Below, in pieces: positions 37,255-47,255 of a stretch of DNA of 64,000 nt. Origin of the DNA: Allodiplogaster sudhausi. Its lineage: Eukaryota > Nematoda > Chromadorea > Rhabditida > Diplogasteridae. The notes below the pieces were generated by a model. That model made no database searches. It was given only the letters and a program-made list of their open reading frames with translations, and had not been told where the DNA came from. A program made the translations under genes and the position numbers. The stretch lies in the NCBI GenBank assembly GCA_945643635.1, contig CALZFC010000017.1, positions 5,936,501 to 6,000,500 of the forward strand, in the 5' to 3' direction. Numbering within the stretch: the stretch's first letter is position 1; every line of letters starts with the position of its first letter.

Positions 37255-37949
37255 TTGACATTACTATTCAATTCATCGTTCCATATGTTTGATTGTTATT
37301 AAAAAATGCCAATACGTTCAGCGCATGCATGACAACATAGATTAAAGTCAAAAGTGACAAACAAATAGTATAGAAGTCTAAAAGAAGCCTTCTGATATCT
37401 GCGTGCGAGACTGCGCGGCCAGGATGCGACCGCGGACGTGCTGATTTGGACAGCCGCACCGGGATAATGGCTTAGGAAACTTCAGCGCATCCTAAGTTTC
37501 CTAAACCCAATAGTGCATTCGAAAGCTCTTTTCATGCTCTATGCAGCTGTATTGGTTCGGTTCTACTAAAATGAGAAACACGTTGTCTGTGCTCCCTCAA
37601 ACATAAAAATCTATAAAAAATTGAAAGTTGAATATTTTCACTTTTTTATTTTTTTGTTGTTTAGAACAATATCTTGCCTATTAGCATGCAAAATTTCATT
37701 TCTATATCTCAACAAACTGCGGCGCAGTGAGCTCAGACGTGCATCCGACTCGCCTCCAGACGCGGCGAGCCCAATAATTCAAGCCTTCATAGCAGAAGAG
37801 AAAGTCATTTTCAGAAGCCTAGACCACGCCCAATCGATTCCTGAGATCAAAAAGTACCTAAAATGAACTTTTGAACAAATTCCAAGCTGCACGATTTCGG
37901 CCGGGTCCCCGGGCAGCTTGACTCTTTTTGATTCTCTCGCAAATCGCGT
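36258..37949. repeat. right terminal inverted repeat of transposon
   Basis: Reverse-complement partner of 30355-32046, same length. The outer part (37255-37949) has no recognised gene. Confidence 0.93.
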
Positions 37950-38149
37950 CATATGTAGATGGATACATTCCAACTCTTCAGGGCCATGTCCACCCCCATC
38001 ATCACTAGCTGTAAAAAAAAATCCTCGTAATAATGAATCTGGCGAAAGGGAGATACATTTAAAATATCTCTCATGTGACAGATAATTCTGAAGTTGAATT
38101 TAAAAGAAAGGCATTCAGTTCTGAATTTACTGGTGAAAACCAAAAAGTT

Positions 38150-38221
38150 CTCCCGGGCCGGGAATTGAACCCGGGTCTCGCATGTGACAGACGCGGATAC
38201 TAACCACTATACTACCCGGGA
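38150..38221 (-). tRNA. tRNA-Asp (GTC), first after transposon
   Basis: Consensus; next start +358 bp. Confidence 0.96.
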
Positions 38222-38507
38222 CAGGTTCTCACTGTCATCGTTGTATTTTACATGAGAGTGATCAAACCACGGCTTCTCTAGGCGCGGATTTATGCGCTGT
38301 CATGTGTACATATGTAGATGGATACATTCCAACTCTTCAGGGCCATGTCCACCCCCATCATCACTAGCTGTAAAAAAAATCCTCGTAATAATGAATCTGG
38401 CGAAAGGGAGATGCATTTAAAATATCTCTCATGTGACAGATAATTCTGAAGTTGAATTTAAAAGAAAGGCATTCAGTTCTGAATTTACTGGTGAAAACCA
38501 AAAACTT

Positions 38508-38579
38508 CTCCCGGGCCGGGAATTGAACCCGGGTCTCGCATGTGACAGACGCGGATACTAACCACTATACTACCCGGGA
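38508..38579 (-). tRNA. tRNA-Asp (GTC)
   Basis: Consensus gene; 3' flank GAAGTTTTT instead of GAACTTTTT, terminator intact. Confidence 0.96.
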
Positions 38580-38866
38580 CACGTTCTCACTGTCATCGTT
38601 GTATTTTACATGAGAGTGATCAAACCACGGCTTCTCTAGGCGCGAATTTATGCGCTGTCATGTGTACATATGTAGATGGATACATTCCAACTCTTCAGGG
38701 CCATGTCCACCCCCATCATCACTAGCTGTAAAAAAAAATCCTCGTAATAATGAATCTGGCGAAAGGGAGATACATTTAAAATATCTCTCATGTGACAGAT
38801 AATTCTGAAGTTGAATTTAAAAGAAAGGCATTCAGTTCTGAATTTACTGGTGAAAACCAAAAACTT

Positions 38867-38938
38867 CTCCCGGGCCGGGAATTGAACCCGGGTCTCGCAT
38901 GTGACAGACGCGGATACTAACCACTATACTACCCGGGA
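38867..38938 (-). tRNA. tRNA-Asp (GTC)
   Basis: Consensus gene; same 3' flank variant as the 38508 copy. Confidence 0.96.
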
Positions 38939-39225
38939 CACGTTCTCACTGTCATCGTTGTATTTTACATGAGAGTGATCAAACCACGGCTTCTCTAGGC
39001 GCGAATTTATGCGCTGTCATGTGTACATATGTAGATGGATACATTCCAACTCTTCAGGGCCATGTCCACCCCCATCATCACTAGCTGTAAAAAAAAATCC
39101 TCGTAATAATGAATCTGGCGAAAGGGAGATACATTTAAAATATCTCTCATGTGACAGATAATTCTGAAGTTGAATTTAAAAGAAAGGCATTCAGTTCTGA
39201 ATTTACTGGTGAAAACCAAAAAGTT

Positions 39226-39297
39226 CTCCCGGGCCGGGAATTGAACCCGCGTCTCGCATGTGACAGACGCGGATACTAACCACTATACTACCCGGGA
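39226..39297 (-). tRNA. tRNA-Asp (GTC), variant
   Basis: First T-stem base C to G, breaking the outermost T-stem pair. Confidence 0.88.
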
Positions 39298-39584
39298 CAG
39301 GTTCTCACTGTCATCGTTGTATTTTACATGAGAGTGATCAAACCACGGCTTCTCTAGGCGCGGATTTATGCGCTGTCATGTGTACATATGTAGATGGATA
39401 CATTCCAACTCTTCAGGGCCATGTCCACCCCCATCATCACTAGCTGTAAAAAAAAATCCTCGTAATAATGAATCTGGCGAAAGGGAGATACATTTAAAAT
39501 ATCTCTCATGTGACAGATAATTCTGAAGTTGAATTTAAAAGAAAGGCATTCAGTTCTGAATTTACTGGTGAAAACCAAAAAGTT

Positions 39585-39656
39585 CTCCCGGGCCGGGAAT
39601 TGAACCCGGGTCTCGCATGTGACAGACGCGGATACTAACCACTATACTACCCGGGA
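39585..39656 (-). tRNA. tRNA-Asp (GTC)
   Basis: Consensus; next start +353 bp. Confidence 0.96.
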
Positions 39657-39937
39657 CACGTTCTCACTGTCATCGTTGTATTTTACATGAAAGTGATCAA
39701 ACCACGGCTTCTCTAGGCGCGGATTTATGCGCTGTCATGTGTACACACATGGATACATTCCAACTCTTCGGGGCCATGTCCACCCCCATCATCACTAGCT
39801 GTAAAAAAATCCTCGGAATAATGAATCTGGCGAAAGGGAGATACATTTAAAATATCTCTCATGTGACAGATAATTCTGAAGTTGAATTTAAAAGAAAGGC
39901 ATTCAGTTCTGAATTTACTGGTGAAAATCAAAAAGTT

Positions 39938-40009
39938 CTCCCGGGCCGGGAATTGAACCCGGGTCTCGCATGTGACAGACGCGGATACTAACCACTATAC
40001 TACCCGGGA
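39938..40009 (-). tRNA. tRNA-Asp (GTC)
   Basis: Consensus; next start +357 bp. Confidence 0.96.
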
Positions 40010-40294
40010 CACGTTCTCACTGTCATCGTTGTATTTTACATGAGAGTGATCAAACCACGGCTTCTCTAGGCGCGAATTTATGCGCTGTCATGTGTACATA
40101 TGTAGATGGATACATTCCAACTCTTCAGGGCCATGTCCACCCCATCATCACTAGCTGTAAAAAAAAATCCTCGTAATAATGAATCTGGCGAAAGGGAGAT
40201 ACATTTAAAATATCTCTCATGTGACAGATAATTCTGAAGTTGAATTTAAAAGAAAGGCATTCAGTTCTGAATTTACTGGTGAAAACCAAAAATT

Positions 40295-40366
40295 TTCCCG
40301 GGCCGGGAATTGAACCCGGGTCTCGCATGTGACAGACGCGGATACTAACCACTATACTACCCGGGA
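40295..40366 (-). tRNA. tRNA-Asp (GTC), A73 variant
   Basis: Discriminator G to A; the 3' flank is altered but keeps TTTTT. Confidence 0.88.
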
Positions 40367-40653
40367 CACGTTCTCACTGTCATCGTTGTATTTTACATGA
40401 GAGTGATCAAACCACGGCTTCTCTAGGCGCGGATTTATGCGCTGTCATGTGTACATATGTAGATGGATACATTCCAACTCTTCAGGGCCATGTCCACCCC
40501 CATCATCACTAGCTGTAAAAAAAAATCCTCGTAATAATGAATCTGGCGAAAGGGAGATACATTTAAAATATCTCTCATGTGACAGATAATTCTGAAGTTG
40601 AATTTAAAAGAAAGGCATTCAGTTCTGAATTTACTGGTGAAAACCAAAAAGTT

Positions 40654-40725
40654 CTCCCGGGCCGGGAATTGAACCCGGGTCTCGCATGTGACAGACGCGG
40701 ATACTAACCACTATACTACCCGGGA
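40654..40725 (-). tRNA. tRNA-Asp (GTC)
   Basis: Consensus; next start +354 bp. Confidence 0.96.
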
Positions 40726-41007
40726 CACGTTCTCTCTGTCATCGTTGTATTTTACATGAGCGTGATCAAACCACGGCTTCTCTAGGCGCGGATTTATGCG
40801 CTGTCATGTGTACATACATGGATACATTCCAACTCTTCGGGGCCATGTCCATCCCCATCATCACTAGATGTAAAAAAAATCCTCGGAATAAGGAATCTGG
40901 CGAAAGGGAGATACATTTAAAATATCTCTCATGTAACAGATAATTCTGAAGTTGAATTTAAAAGAAAGGCATTCAGTTCTGAATTTACTGGTGAAAACCA
41001 AAAAGTT

Positions 41008-41079
41008 CTCCCGGGCCGGGAATTGAACCCGGGTCTCGCATGTGACAGACGCGGATACTAACCACTATACTACCCGGGA
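41008..41079 (-). tRNA. tRNA-Asp (GTC)
   Basis: Consensus; next start +359 bp. Confidence 0.96.
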
Positions 41080-41366
41080 CACGTTCTCACTGTCATCGTT
41101 GTATTTTACATGAGAGTGATCAAACCACGGCTTCTCTAGGCGCGGATTTATGCGCTGTCATGTGTACATATGTAGATGGATACATTCCAACTCTTCAGGG
41201 CCATGTCCACCCCCATCATCACTAGCTGTAAAAAAAAATCCTCGTAATAATGAATCTGGCGAAAGGGAGATACATTTAAAATATCTCTCATGTGACAGAT
41301 AATTCTGAAGTTGAATTTAAAAGAAAGGCATTCAGTTCTGAATATGCTGGTGAAAACCAAAAAGTT

Positions 41367-41438
41367 ATCCCGGGACGGGAATTGAACCCGGGTCTCGCTT
41401 GTGACAGACGCGGATACTAACCACTATACTACCCGGAA
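41367..41438 (-). tRNA. tRNA-Asp (GTC), T73 sublineage
   Basis: Discriminator T, second base T, outermost T-stem pair broken, plus an anticodon-stem mismatch (ATGCG to AAGCG). Confidence 0.75.
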
Positions 41439-41723
41439 AAGTTCTCACTGTCATCGTTGTATTTTACATGAGAGTGATCAAACCACGGCTTCTCTAGGCG
41501 CGGATTTATGCGCTGTCATGTGTACATATGTAGATGGATACATTCCAACTCTTCAGGGCCATGTCCACCCCCATCATCACTAGCTGTAAAAAAAATCCTC
41601 GTAATAATGAATTTGGCGAAAGGGAGATACATTTAAAATATCTCTCATGTGACAGATAATTCTGAAGTTGAATTTAAAAGAAAGGCATTCAGTTCTGAAT
41701 TTACTGGTGAAAACCAAAAAGTT

Positions 41724-41795
41724 CTCCCGGGCCGGGAATTGAACCCGGGTCTCGCATGTGACAGACGCGGATACTAACCACTATACTACCCGGGA
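41724..41795 (-). tRNA. tRNA-Asp (GTC)
   Basis: Consensus; next start +352 bp. Confidence 0.96.
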
Positions 41796-42075
41796 CACGT
41801 TCTCTCTGTCATCGTTGTATTTTACATGAGCGTGATCAAACCACGGCTTCTCTAGGCGCGGATTTATGCGCTGTCATGTGTACATACATGGATACATTCC
41901 AACTCTTCGGGGCCATGTCCATCCCCATCATCACTAGATGTAAAAAATTCTCGGAATAAGGAATCTGGCGAAAGGGAGATACATTTAAAATATCTCTCAT
42001 GTAACAGATAATTCTGAAGTTGAATTTAAAAGAAAGGCATTCAGTTCTGAATATACTGGTGAAAACCAAAAAGTT

Positions 42076-42147
42076 CTCCCGGGCCGGGAATTGAACCCGG
42101 GTCTCGCATGTGACAGACGCGGATACTAACCACTATACTACCCGGGA
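42076..42147 (-). tRNA. tRNA-Asp (GTC)
   Basis: Consensus; next start +354 bp. Confidence 0.96.
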
Positions 42148-42429
42148 CACGTTCTCACTGTCATCGTTGTATTTTACATGAGAGTGATCAAACCACGGCT
42201 TCTCTAGGCGCGGATTTATGCGCTGTCATGTGTACACACATGGATACATTCCAACTCTTCGGGGCCATGTCCACCCCCATCATCACTAGCTGTAAAAAAA
42301 ATCCTCGGAATAATGAATCTGGCGAAAGGGAGATACATCTAAAATATCTCTCATGTGACAGATAATTCTGAAGTTGAATTTAAAAGAAAGGCATTCAGTT
42401 CTGAATATGCTGGTGAAAACCAAAAAGTT

Positions 42430-42501
42430 ATCCCGGGACGGGAATTGAACCCGGGTCTCGCTTGTGACAGACGCGGATACTAACCACTATACTACCCGGA
42501 A
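42430..42501 (-). tRNA. tRNA-Asp (GTC), T73 sublineage
   Basis: Same four changes as the 41367 copy, three units away. Confidence 0.75.
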
Positions 42502-42786
42502 AAGTTCTCACTGTCATCGTTGTATTTTACATGAGAGTGATCAAACCACGGCTTCTCTAGGCGCGGATTTATGCGCTGTCATGTGTACATATGTAGATGG
42601 ATACATTCCAACTCTTCAGGGCCATGTCCACCCCCATCATCACTAGCTGTAAAAAAAATCCTCGTAATAATGAATCTGGCGAAAGGGAGATACATTTAAA
42701 ATATCTCTCATGTGACAGATAATTCTGAAGTTGAATTTAAAAGAAAGGCATTCAGTTCTGAATTTACTGGTGAAAACCAAAAAGTT

Positions 42787-42858
42787 CTCCCGGGCCGGGA
42801 ATTGAACCCGGGTCTCGCATGTGACAGACGCGGATACTAACCACTATACTACCCGGGA
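42787..42858 (-). tRNA. tRNA-Asp (GTC)
   Basis: Consensus; next start +354 bp. Confidence 0.96.
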
Positions 42859-43140
42859 CACGTTCTCTCTGTCATCGTTGTATTTTACATGAGCGTGATC
42901 AAACCACGGCTTCTCTAGGCGCGGATTTATGCGCTGTCATGTGTACATACATGGATACATTCCAACTCTTCGGGGCCATGTCCATCCCCATCATCACTAG
43001 ATGTAAAAAAAATCCTCGGAATAAGGAATCTGGCGAAAGGGAGATACATTTAAAATATCTCTCATGTAACAGATAATTCTGAAGTTGAATTTAAAAGAAA
43101 GGCATTCAGTTCTGAATATACTGGTGAAAACCAAAAAGTT

Positions 43141-43212
43141 CTCCCGGGCCGGGAATTGAACCCGGGTCTCGCATGTGACAGACGCGGATACTAACCACTA
43201 TACTACCCGGGA
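43141..43212 (-). tRNA. tRNA-Asp (GTC)
   Basis: Consensus; next start +359 bp. Confidence 0.96.
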
Positions 43213-43499
43213 CACGTTCTCACTGTCATCGTTGTATTTTACATGAGAGTGATCAAACCACGGCTTCTCTAGGCGCGGATTTATGCGCTGTCCTGTGTAC
43301 ATATGTAGATGGATACATTCCAACTCTTCAGGGCCATGTCCACCCCCATCATCACTAGCTGTAAAAAAAAATCCTCGTAATAATGAATCTGGCGAAAGGG
43401 AGATACATTTAAAATATCTCTCATGTGACAGATAATTCTGAAGTTGAATTTAAAAGAAAGGCATTCAGTTCTGAATTTACTGGTGAAAACCAAAAAGTT

Positions 43500-43571
43500 C
43501 TCCCGGGCCGGGAATTGAACCCGGGTCTCGCATGTGACAGACGCGGATACTAACCACTATACTACCCGGGA
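43500..43571 (-). tRNA. tRNA-Asp (GTC)
   Basis: Consensus; next start +359 bp. Confidence 0.96.
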
Positions 43572-43858
43572 CAGGTTCTCACTGTCATCGTTGTATTTTA
43601 CATGAGAGTGATCAAACCACGGCTTCTCTAGGCGCGGATTTATGCGCTGTCATGTGTACATATGTAGATGGATACATTCCAACTCTTCAGGGCCATGTCC
43701 ACCCCCATCATCACTAGCTGTAAAAAAAAATCCTCGTAATAATGAATCTGGCGAAAGGGAGATGCATTTAAAATATCTCTCATGTGACAGATAATTCTGA
43801 AGTTGAATTTAAAAGAAAGGCATTCAGTTCTGAATTTACTGGTGAAAACCAAAAAGTT

Positions 43859-43930
43859 CTCCCGGGCCGGGAATTGAACCCGGGTCTCGCATGTGACAGA
43901 CGCGGATACTAACCACTATACTACCCGGGA
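43859..43930 (-). tRNA. tRNA-Asp (GTC), last copy of array
   Basis: Consensus; the array ends 96 bp beyond it. Confidence 0.96.
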
Positions 43931-44042
43931 CACGTTCTCACTGTCATCGTTGTATTTTACATGAGAGTGATCAAACCACGGCTTCTCTAGGCGCGAATTT
44001 ATGCGCTGTCATGTGTACATATGTAGCTCTATTCTCTCTCAC

Positions 44043-44645
44043 CTGAAGCTCGATTCCGCAAGGCAAAGCGGGCGCCACCTCGAAGGAGTGCGCGAGTTTT
44101 CGTCCACGCCCATTGGCCGCTGCCCTGGAGGCGAGCGTGAAACCGCCGTAGTGGGGCGACTATATAATTATATTCTTTCAATCTTTAAAATAAAAGTAAT
44201 TTAGATTTTAATTAATATTCTCGTTCATAAAATATAAAAACATTATCTTCCATAATAATTAATAATAGAATGGATTGATATAGATAACGAACCACTTCAT
44301 CATCGTCGTCTTCGCCGTCCGTCTCCGAAAGCTCGCCGTTAAGCGCGGCTATAAATTATATTTTCTATTTGTAAAGATAAAATTTCAAACTTCATTTTAA
44401 GATTTATATCCTGAAGGGTTTTGTTGTTCAATGGAGATGATCGATAAATTCTTTGTTTAATTTTCCTGATTTCCTTGACCTTCGATGTCGTTGAGGGCGC
44501 ACGAAACGAGGGCGGACGAGAGCGGACGGGAAGGGTCTCTTGGAGGAGGCGGCTGAGGCTGGGGCTGAGACTGAGAGGGCGCAGGCACTGACTGGCGATC
44601 GCCTGCGCCAAGTGAGGCCAGCGAGCGAGCGGACTGCAGAGAGAG

Positions 44646-44692
<47 letters not shown>

Positions 44693-45447
44693 AGAGAGAG
44701 GAGAGAGAAAGAGCGAGAAGAGAGAGTATATACTACCAAAGTTTATGTTATTTCTCTTTAACATTTTAGTATTTTGACACTATTTTTAATCGAAGAAGAA
44801 AGCTTGAATAAGCAAATGGACCTTTAGACCGCGGTCGATCTGAGAAAGGGTAGCACTGGCGGGGACATCGGGAGGGCAGAGGACAGAAGAAGAGGGGACG
44901 GTATGGAAGGGCTCGTCGAAGGGACAATCTATGTAGAGGGACGCCAGCACGTATTGACGACGGATAGTCTGCAAGGAGAGAGGAGAGAGAGAGAGAGAGT
45001 GAGAGAGAGAGAGAGAGAAAGGGAAGGAGAGAGAGAACGATAGAAAGTGGTCAGGGAGATTTAGACGGAGTGAGGAACGGTAGCATATAGACTGAGAAGA
45101 CCAGACTGGGGAAGGAGAAATGATAGAAAGGAAAAGTTTGAACTGAAAGATGAGATCAAAGTTGAGAGATCAAAGTAATTTGATGTTTAATCAATACATA
45201 TGAGCCCCACTTGCCCTTTCTGCATGTTAATTTTTTATAATGAGTTAAAAAAATTTCAAACAGATTTTTTCATCCCAATTTTCAAAATATAAAGTGTTTC
45301 GATGGGACAAATACGCGATTGTTGACAGAGTGGAGGATAGAAAGAGAGAGACAGAGAGAGGAAAAGAGAGAGAGAGAGATAGATAGATAGATAGACATAC
45401 GCGAGTGCTGACAGAGTGGAGGAGAGAAAGAGAGAGACAGAGAGAGG

Positions 45448-45491
<44 letters not shown>

Positions 45492-45925
45492 TAGATAGAC
45501 ATACGCGAGTGCTGACAGAGTGGAGGAGAGAAAGAGAGAGACAGAGAGAGGAAAAGAGAGAGAGAGAGAGATAGATAGAAAGACATACGCGAGTGCTGAC
45601 AGAGTGGAGGAGAGAAAGAGAGAGACAGAGAGAGGAAAAGGGAGAGAGAGAGAGAGAGATAGATAGATAGACATACGCGAGTGCTGACAGAGTGGAGGAG
45701 AGAAAGCCGAGCGATCGTCTTCTCAATCTCGGTCACGAACACGATTGCAGGCACCTTGGAAGGAGGAGAAGAGGAAGCAATTTTATTCCAACTTTTTATT
45801 ATTTATGTTCATAAAACATACAAACAAGCACTGGTGCATATTTAATGCTAATAAATAAAGCTTTTTTTAAGTTTAATGTCATAATTAGAGAAATGAAATA
45901 GAAGAAAAACCTCGGACTGCTCCAT
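44043..45925 (-). CDS. 5' part of unrecognised gene, six exons, cut by tRNA array
   Basis: Exons read 45925-45911 (MEQSE), 45754-45677, 44968-44822, 44633-44480, 44348-44293 and 44159-44043, joining in frame to 190 residues. All six donors begin GT and the acceptors end AG (exon 2 uses CCAAG). Exon 2 begins VPAIVFVTEIEKTIARL; exon 3 begins TIRRQYVLASLYIDCPF; exon 4 is rich in Q/P/S; exon 5 holds ETDGEDDDDE; exon 6 ends CGIELQ before donor GTGAGAG. I do not recognise the family; no signal peptide is evident. Intron 6 has only about 17 unique bases before the tRNA array begins, so the rest of the gene is either lost or lies beyond more than 44 kb of array. Intron 2 carries a minisatellite and introns hold (CT)n tracts. 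Confidence 0.62.
44647..44715. repeat. (GA)n microsatellite
   Basis: Alternating GA with few interruptions, in intron 3 of the - strand gene. The long Arg/Glu or Ser/Leu frames here are artefacts. Confidence 0.95.
44980..45045. repeat. (GA)n microsatellite
   Basis: GA run at the 3' end of intron 2 of the - strand gene, next to its acceptor. Confidence 0.9.
45311..45700. repeat. 78-104 bp minisatellite with embedded splice donors
   Basis: Five copies, the first decayed, of a unit containing GTGCTGACAGAGTGGAGGAG, a (GA)n/(GATA)n stretch and ACATACGCGA. Starts of the ACATACGC motif: 45395, 45499, 45593, 45671. On the - strand the copy nearest 45680 is the real end of exon 2 with its donor CGC/GTATGT; the others are downstream in intron 2. 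Confidence 0.85.
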
Positions 45926-46391
45926 CTTGCGAGAGAGCTGAGGAAGGCAACCGCAAGCCGGCAGGAATGTCGTGTGAAATGAGTGAGCAAAGGGGCATTG
46001 ATGAAATTGAGGGAATAAGAAAAATGAAAACGTGACACTAACAAAAGATCGCTTGCACTTATATGAAAATATCTAGTAATTCCAAAATTCAGTTTCCAAT
46101 CACTGTGAAATCCAGTTCAGAATCACCCTCTCGATAACTCTCTCTATCTCTCTATCTCTAGCTCTTGCTCGGTCTTTTATGTCTCTCTTTCTCCTTCTCC
46201 CCTCGTCTCTATTTGCGTCTTCTTTCTCGATCTCTCTTCCTTCATGTTTCTTCGCAATGATTTAGCATTTGCTTAGGTAAGCCAAGACCCACGCCCCTCT
46301 GATCGCGTGGAAAGTAGGGTGAAAACAAGTGGGCATACTTATTTCCGAAGTCCAGATTTACGAAAGATCAAGGAACCCTTCCTTATTTCTT
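45926..46391. other. upstream region, no gene seen
   Basis: Presumed 5' flank of the - strand gene, then a CT-rich stretch (46130-46240) and unique sequence. No convincing coding exon or RNA gene. Confidence 0.5.
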
Positions 46392-46606
46392 CCCCCCCCC
46401 ACACAAAAAAAATTGTTTGAAACAACATTGTTTGGTGCACGATTGTTTTATGAATTGTTTGAAACAACAATTGTTTCAAAAAAATTGTTTGGCATATCAA
46501 ACAATTTGTTTTGCCGATTTGCACGCTATCCAGTATGAGGCAATTGTTTGGATTGTTTCATGGAAATTGTTTGATATATCAAACAACCGCAGCGCAGCCG
46601 CGATGG
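46392..46606 (+). mobile_element. palindrome-rich MITE-like element, copy 1
   Basis: Runs from a C9 tract and ACACAAAAAA to CAGCGCAGCCGCG. It contains many forward and inverted ATTGTTTG words. The same ends and words occur in reverse complement at 50206-50400. No coding capacity and no clear target duplication. Confidence 0.6.
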
Positions 46607-46676
46607 CGAAGTAGCGATCACGTCCGATCTGGCGAGTTAGGCAACGTCGAGCAGCGACACAAGGGTTCAAACCCAT
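46602..46676 (+). other. tRNA-like Pol III promoter relic
   Basis: TGGCGAAGTAG at 46604 matches the A-box consensus and GGGTTCAAACCC at 46663 the B-box consensus, about 58 bp apart, a spacing close to that in tRNA genes and tRNA-derived SINEs. No full cloverleaf could be drawn. Confidence 0.4.
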
Positions 46677-46766
46677 ATGTGGTCAATGTTTTCCCAACAT
46701 GTTTTATTTTTCATAAAAACCGACAGTACGCCGTTCAATTGGGTACCATTAGTCAACATATTCTCT

Positions 46767-47012
46767 TTCTCTTTATAAGTGAACCAGGAATTGGCCGTGT
46801 TGCAAAAGTTGGATCCCTCGCATTTGTGCGTGTAATCAAACCGCTCAACTTTACTTATTCGCGTCTCTCTGTATCTCACTAGAACCACCTTTCTGTGTAG
46901 AATCTAATGACATAGTGAGAGAGTGACCTTTCCGTCTCTTCAGATTAAAAGAAACACAAAAACTCACAAATCTCACACGCAGTCGTTTCTGCGCTCAATT
47001 ATCAATCAATAT

Positions 47013-47051
<39 letters not shown>

Positions 47052-47173
47052 TCGCTCCCTCGCTCCCTCTCTCCTTCTCTCTCCCTAGTCTCTCCCTTCT
47101 CTCTCTCTCTCTCTCTCTCGGTGTTTCGCTCCCTCGCTCCCTCTCTCCTTCTCTCTCCCTAGCTCTCTCTCTC

Positions 47174-47255
<82 letters not shown>

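Larger units (their letters stand above)
30355..37949. mobile_element. 7.6-kb TIR DNA transposon inserted in tRNA array
   Basis: The array spacer is interrupted at CATATG, which is present on both sides (30349-30354 and 37950-37955) and once in intact units, so it behaves as a target-site duplication of up to 6 bp. The motif is palindromic, so 2-, 4- or 6-bp duplications cannot be told apart. The ends are exact inverted repeats (ACGCGATTTGCG... and its complement). Both arms are 1692 bp; the unique core is 32047-36257. The core and left arm carry one long spliced gene on the - strand. Superfamily is not assigned: the duplication length and the DDE-like protein are the only clues. Confidence 0.93.
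37950..44026 (-). repeat. tRNA-Asp tandem array, leftward block B
   Basis: Continuation of the leftward block beyond the inserted transposon, 17 tRNA copies. The unit cut by the insertion resumes exactly at CATATG. The array ends at ATGTAG (44021-44026), inside a spacer, where the sequence changes abruptly to unique DNA belonging to an intron of the next gene. Confidence 0.97.

Noticed and set aside
30355..37949. Assignment to Mutator, KDZ, Polinton or hAT superfamilies
   Set aside because: The flank repeat is at most 6 bp (not 8-9), no polymerase, integrase or capsid genes are present, and the DDE-like motifs do not match those families as I know them.
1809..43493. Dozens of near-identical 60-147 residue open frames in the array (VFTSKFRTECLSFKF type and TDADTNHYTT type)
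   Set aside because: They are translations of the tRNA spacer and of the tRNA complement, appear in both orientations with the repeat, begin at non-ATG codons or inside the tRNA, and shift frame with T-run length.
1..44026. CRISPR array
   Set aside because: The repeated unit is 350-360 bp including the spacer, spacers are identical and not unique, and the unit contains a tRNA gene; the surrounding genes are eukaryotic.
45926..46044. Frame continuing upstream of MEQSE as part of the protein
   Set aside because: The ATG at 45925 gives a short first exon that splices in frame; upstream residues are unsupported.
46339..46614. Open frames in the palindromic ATTGTTTG element
   Set aside because: They arise from the repeated words and differ between the two copies.
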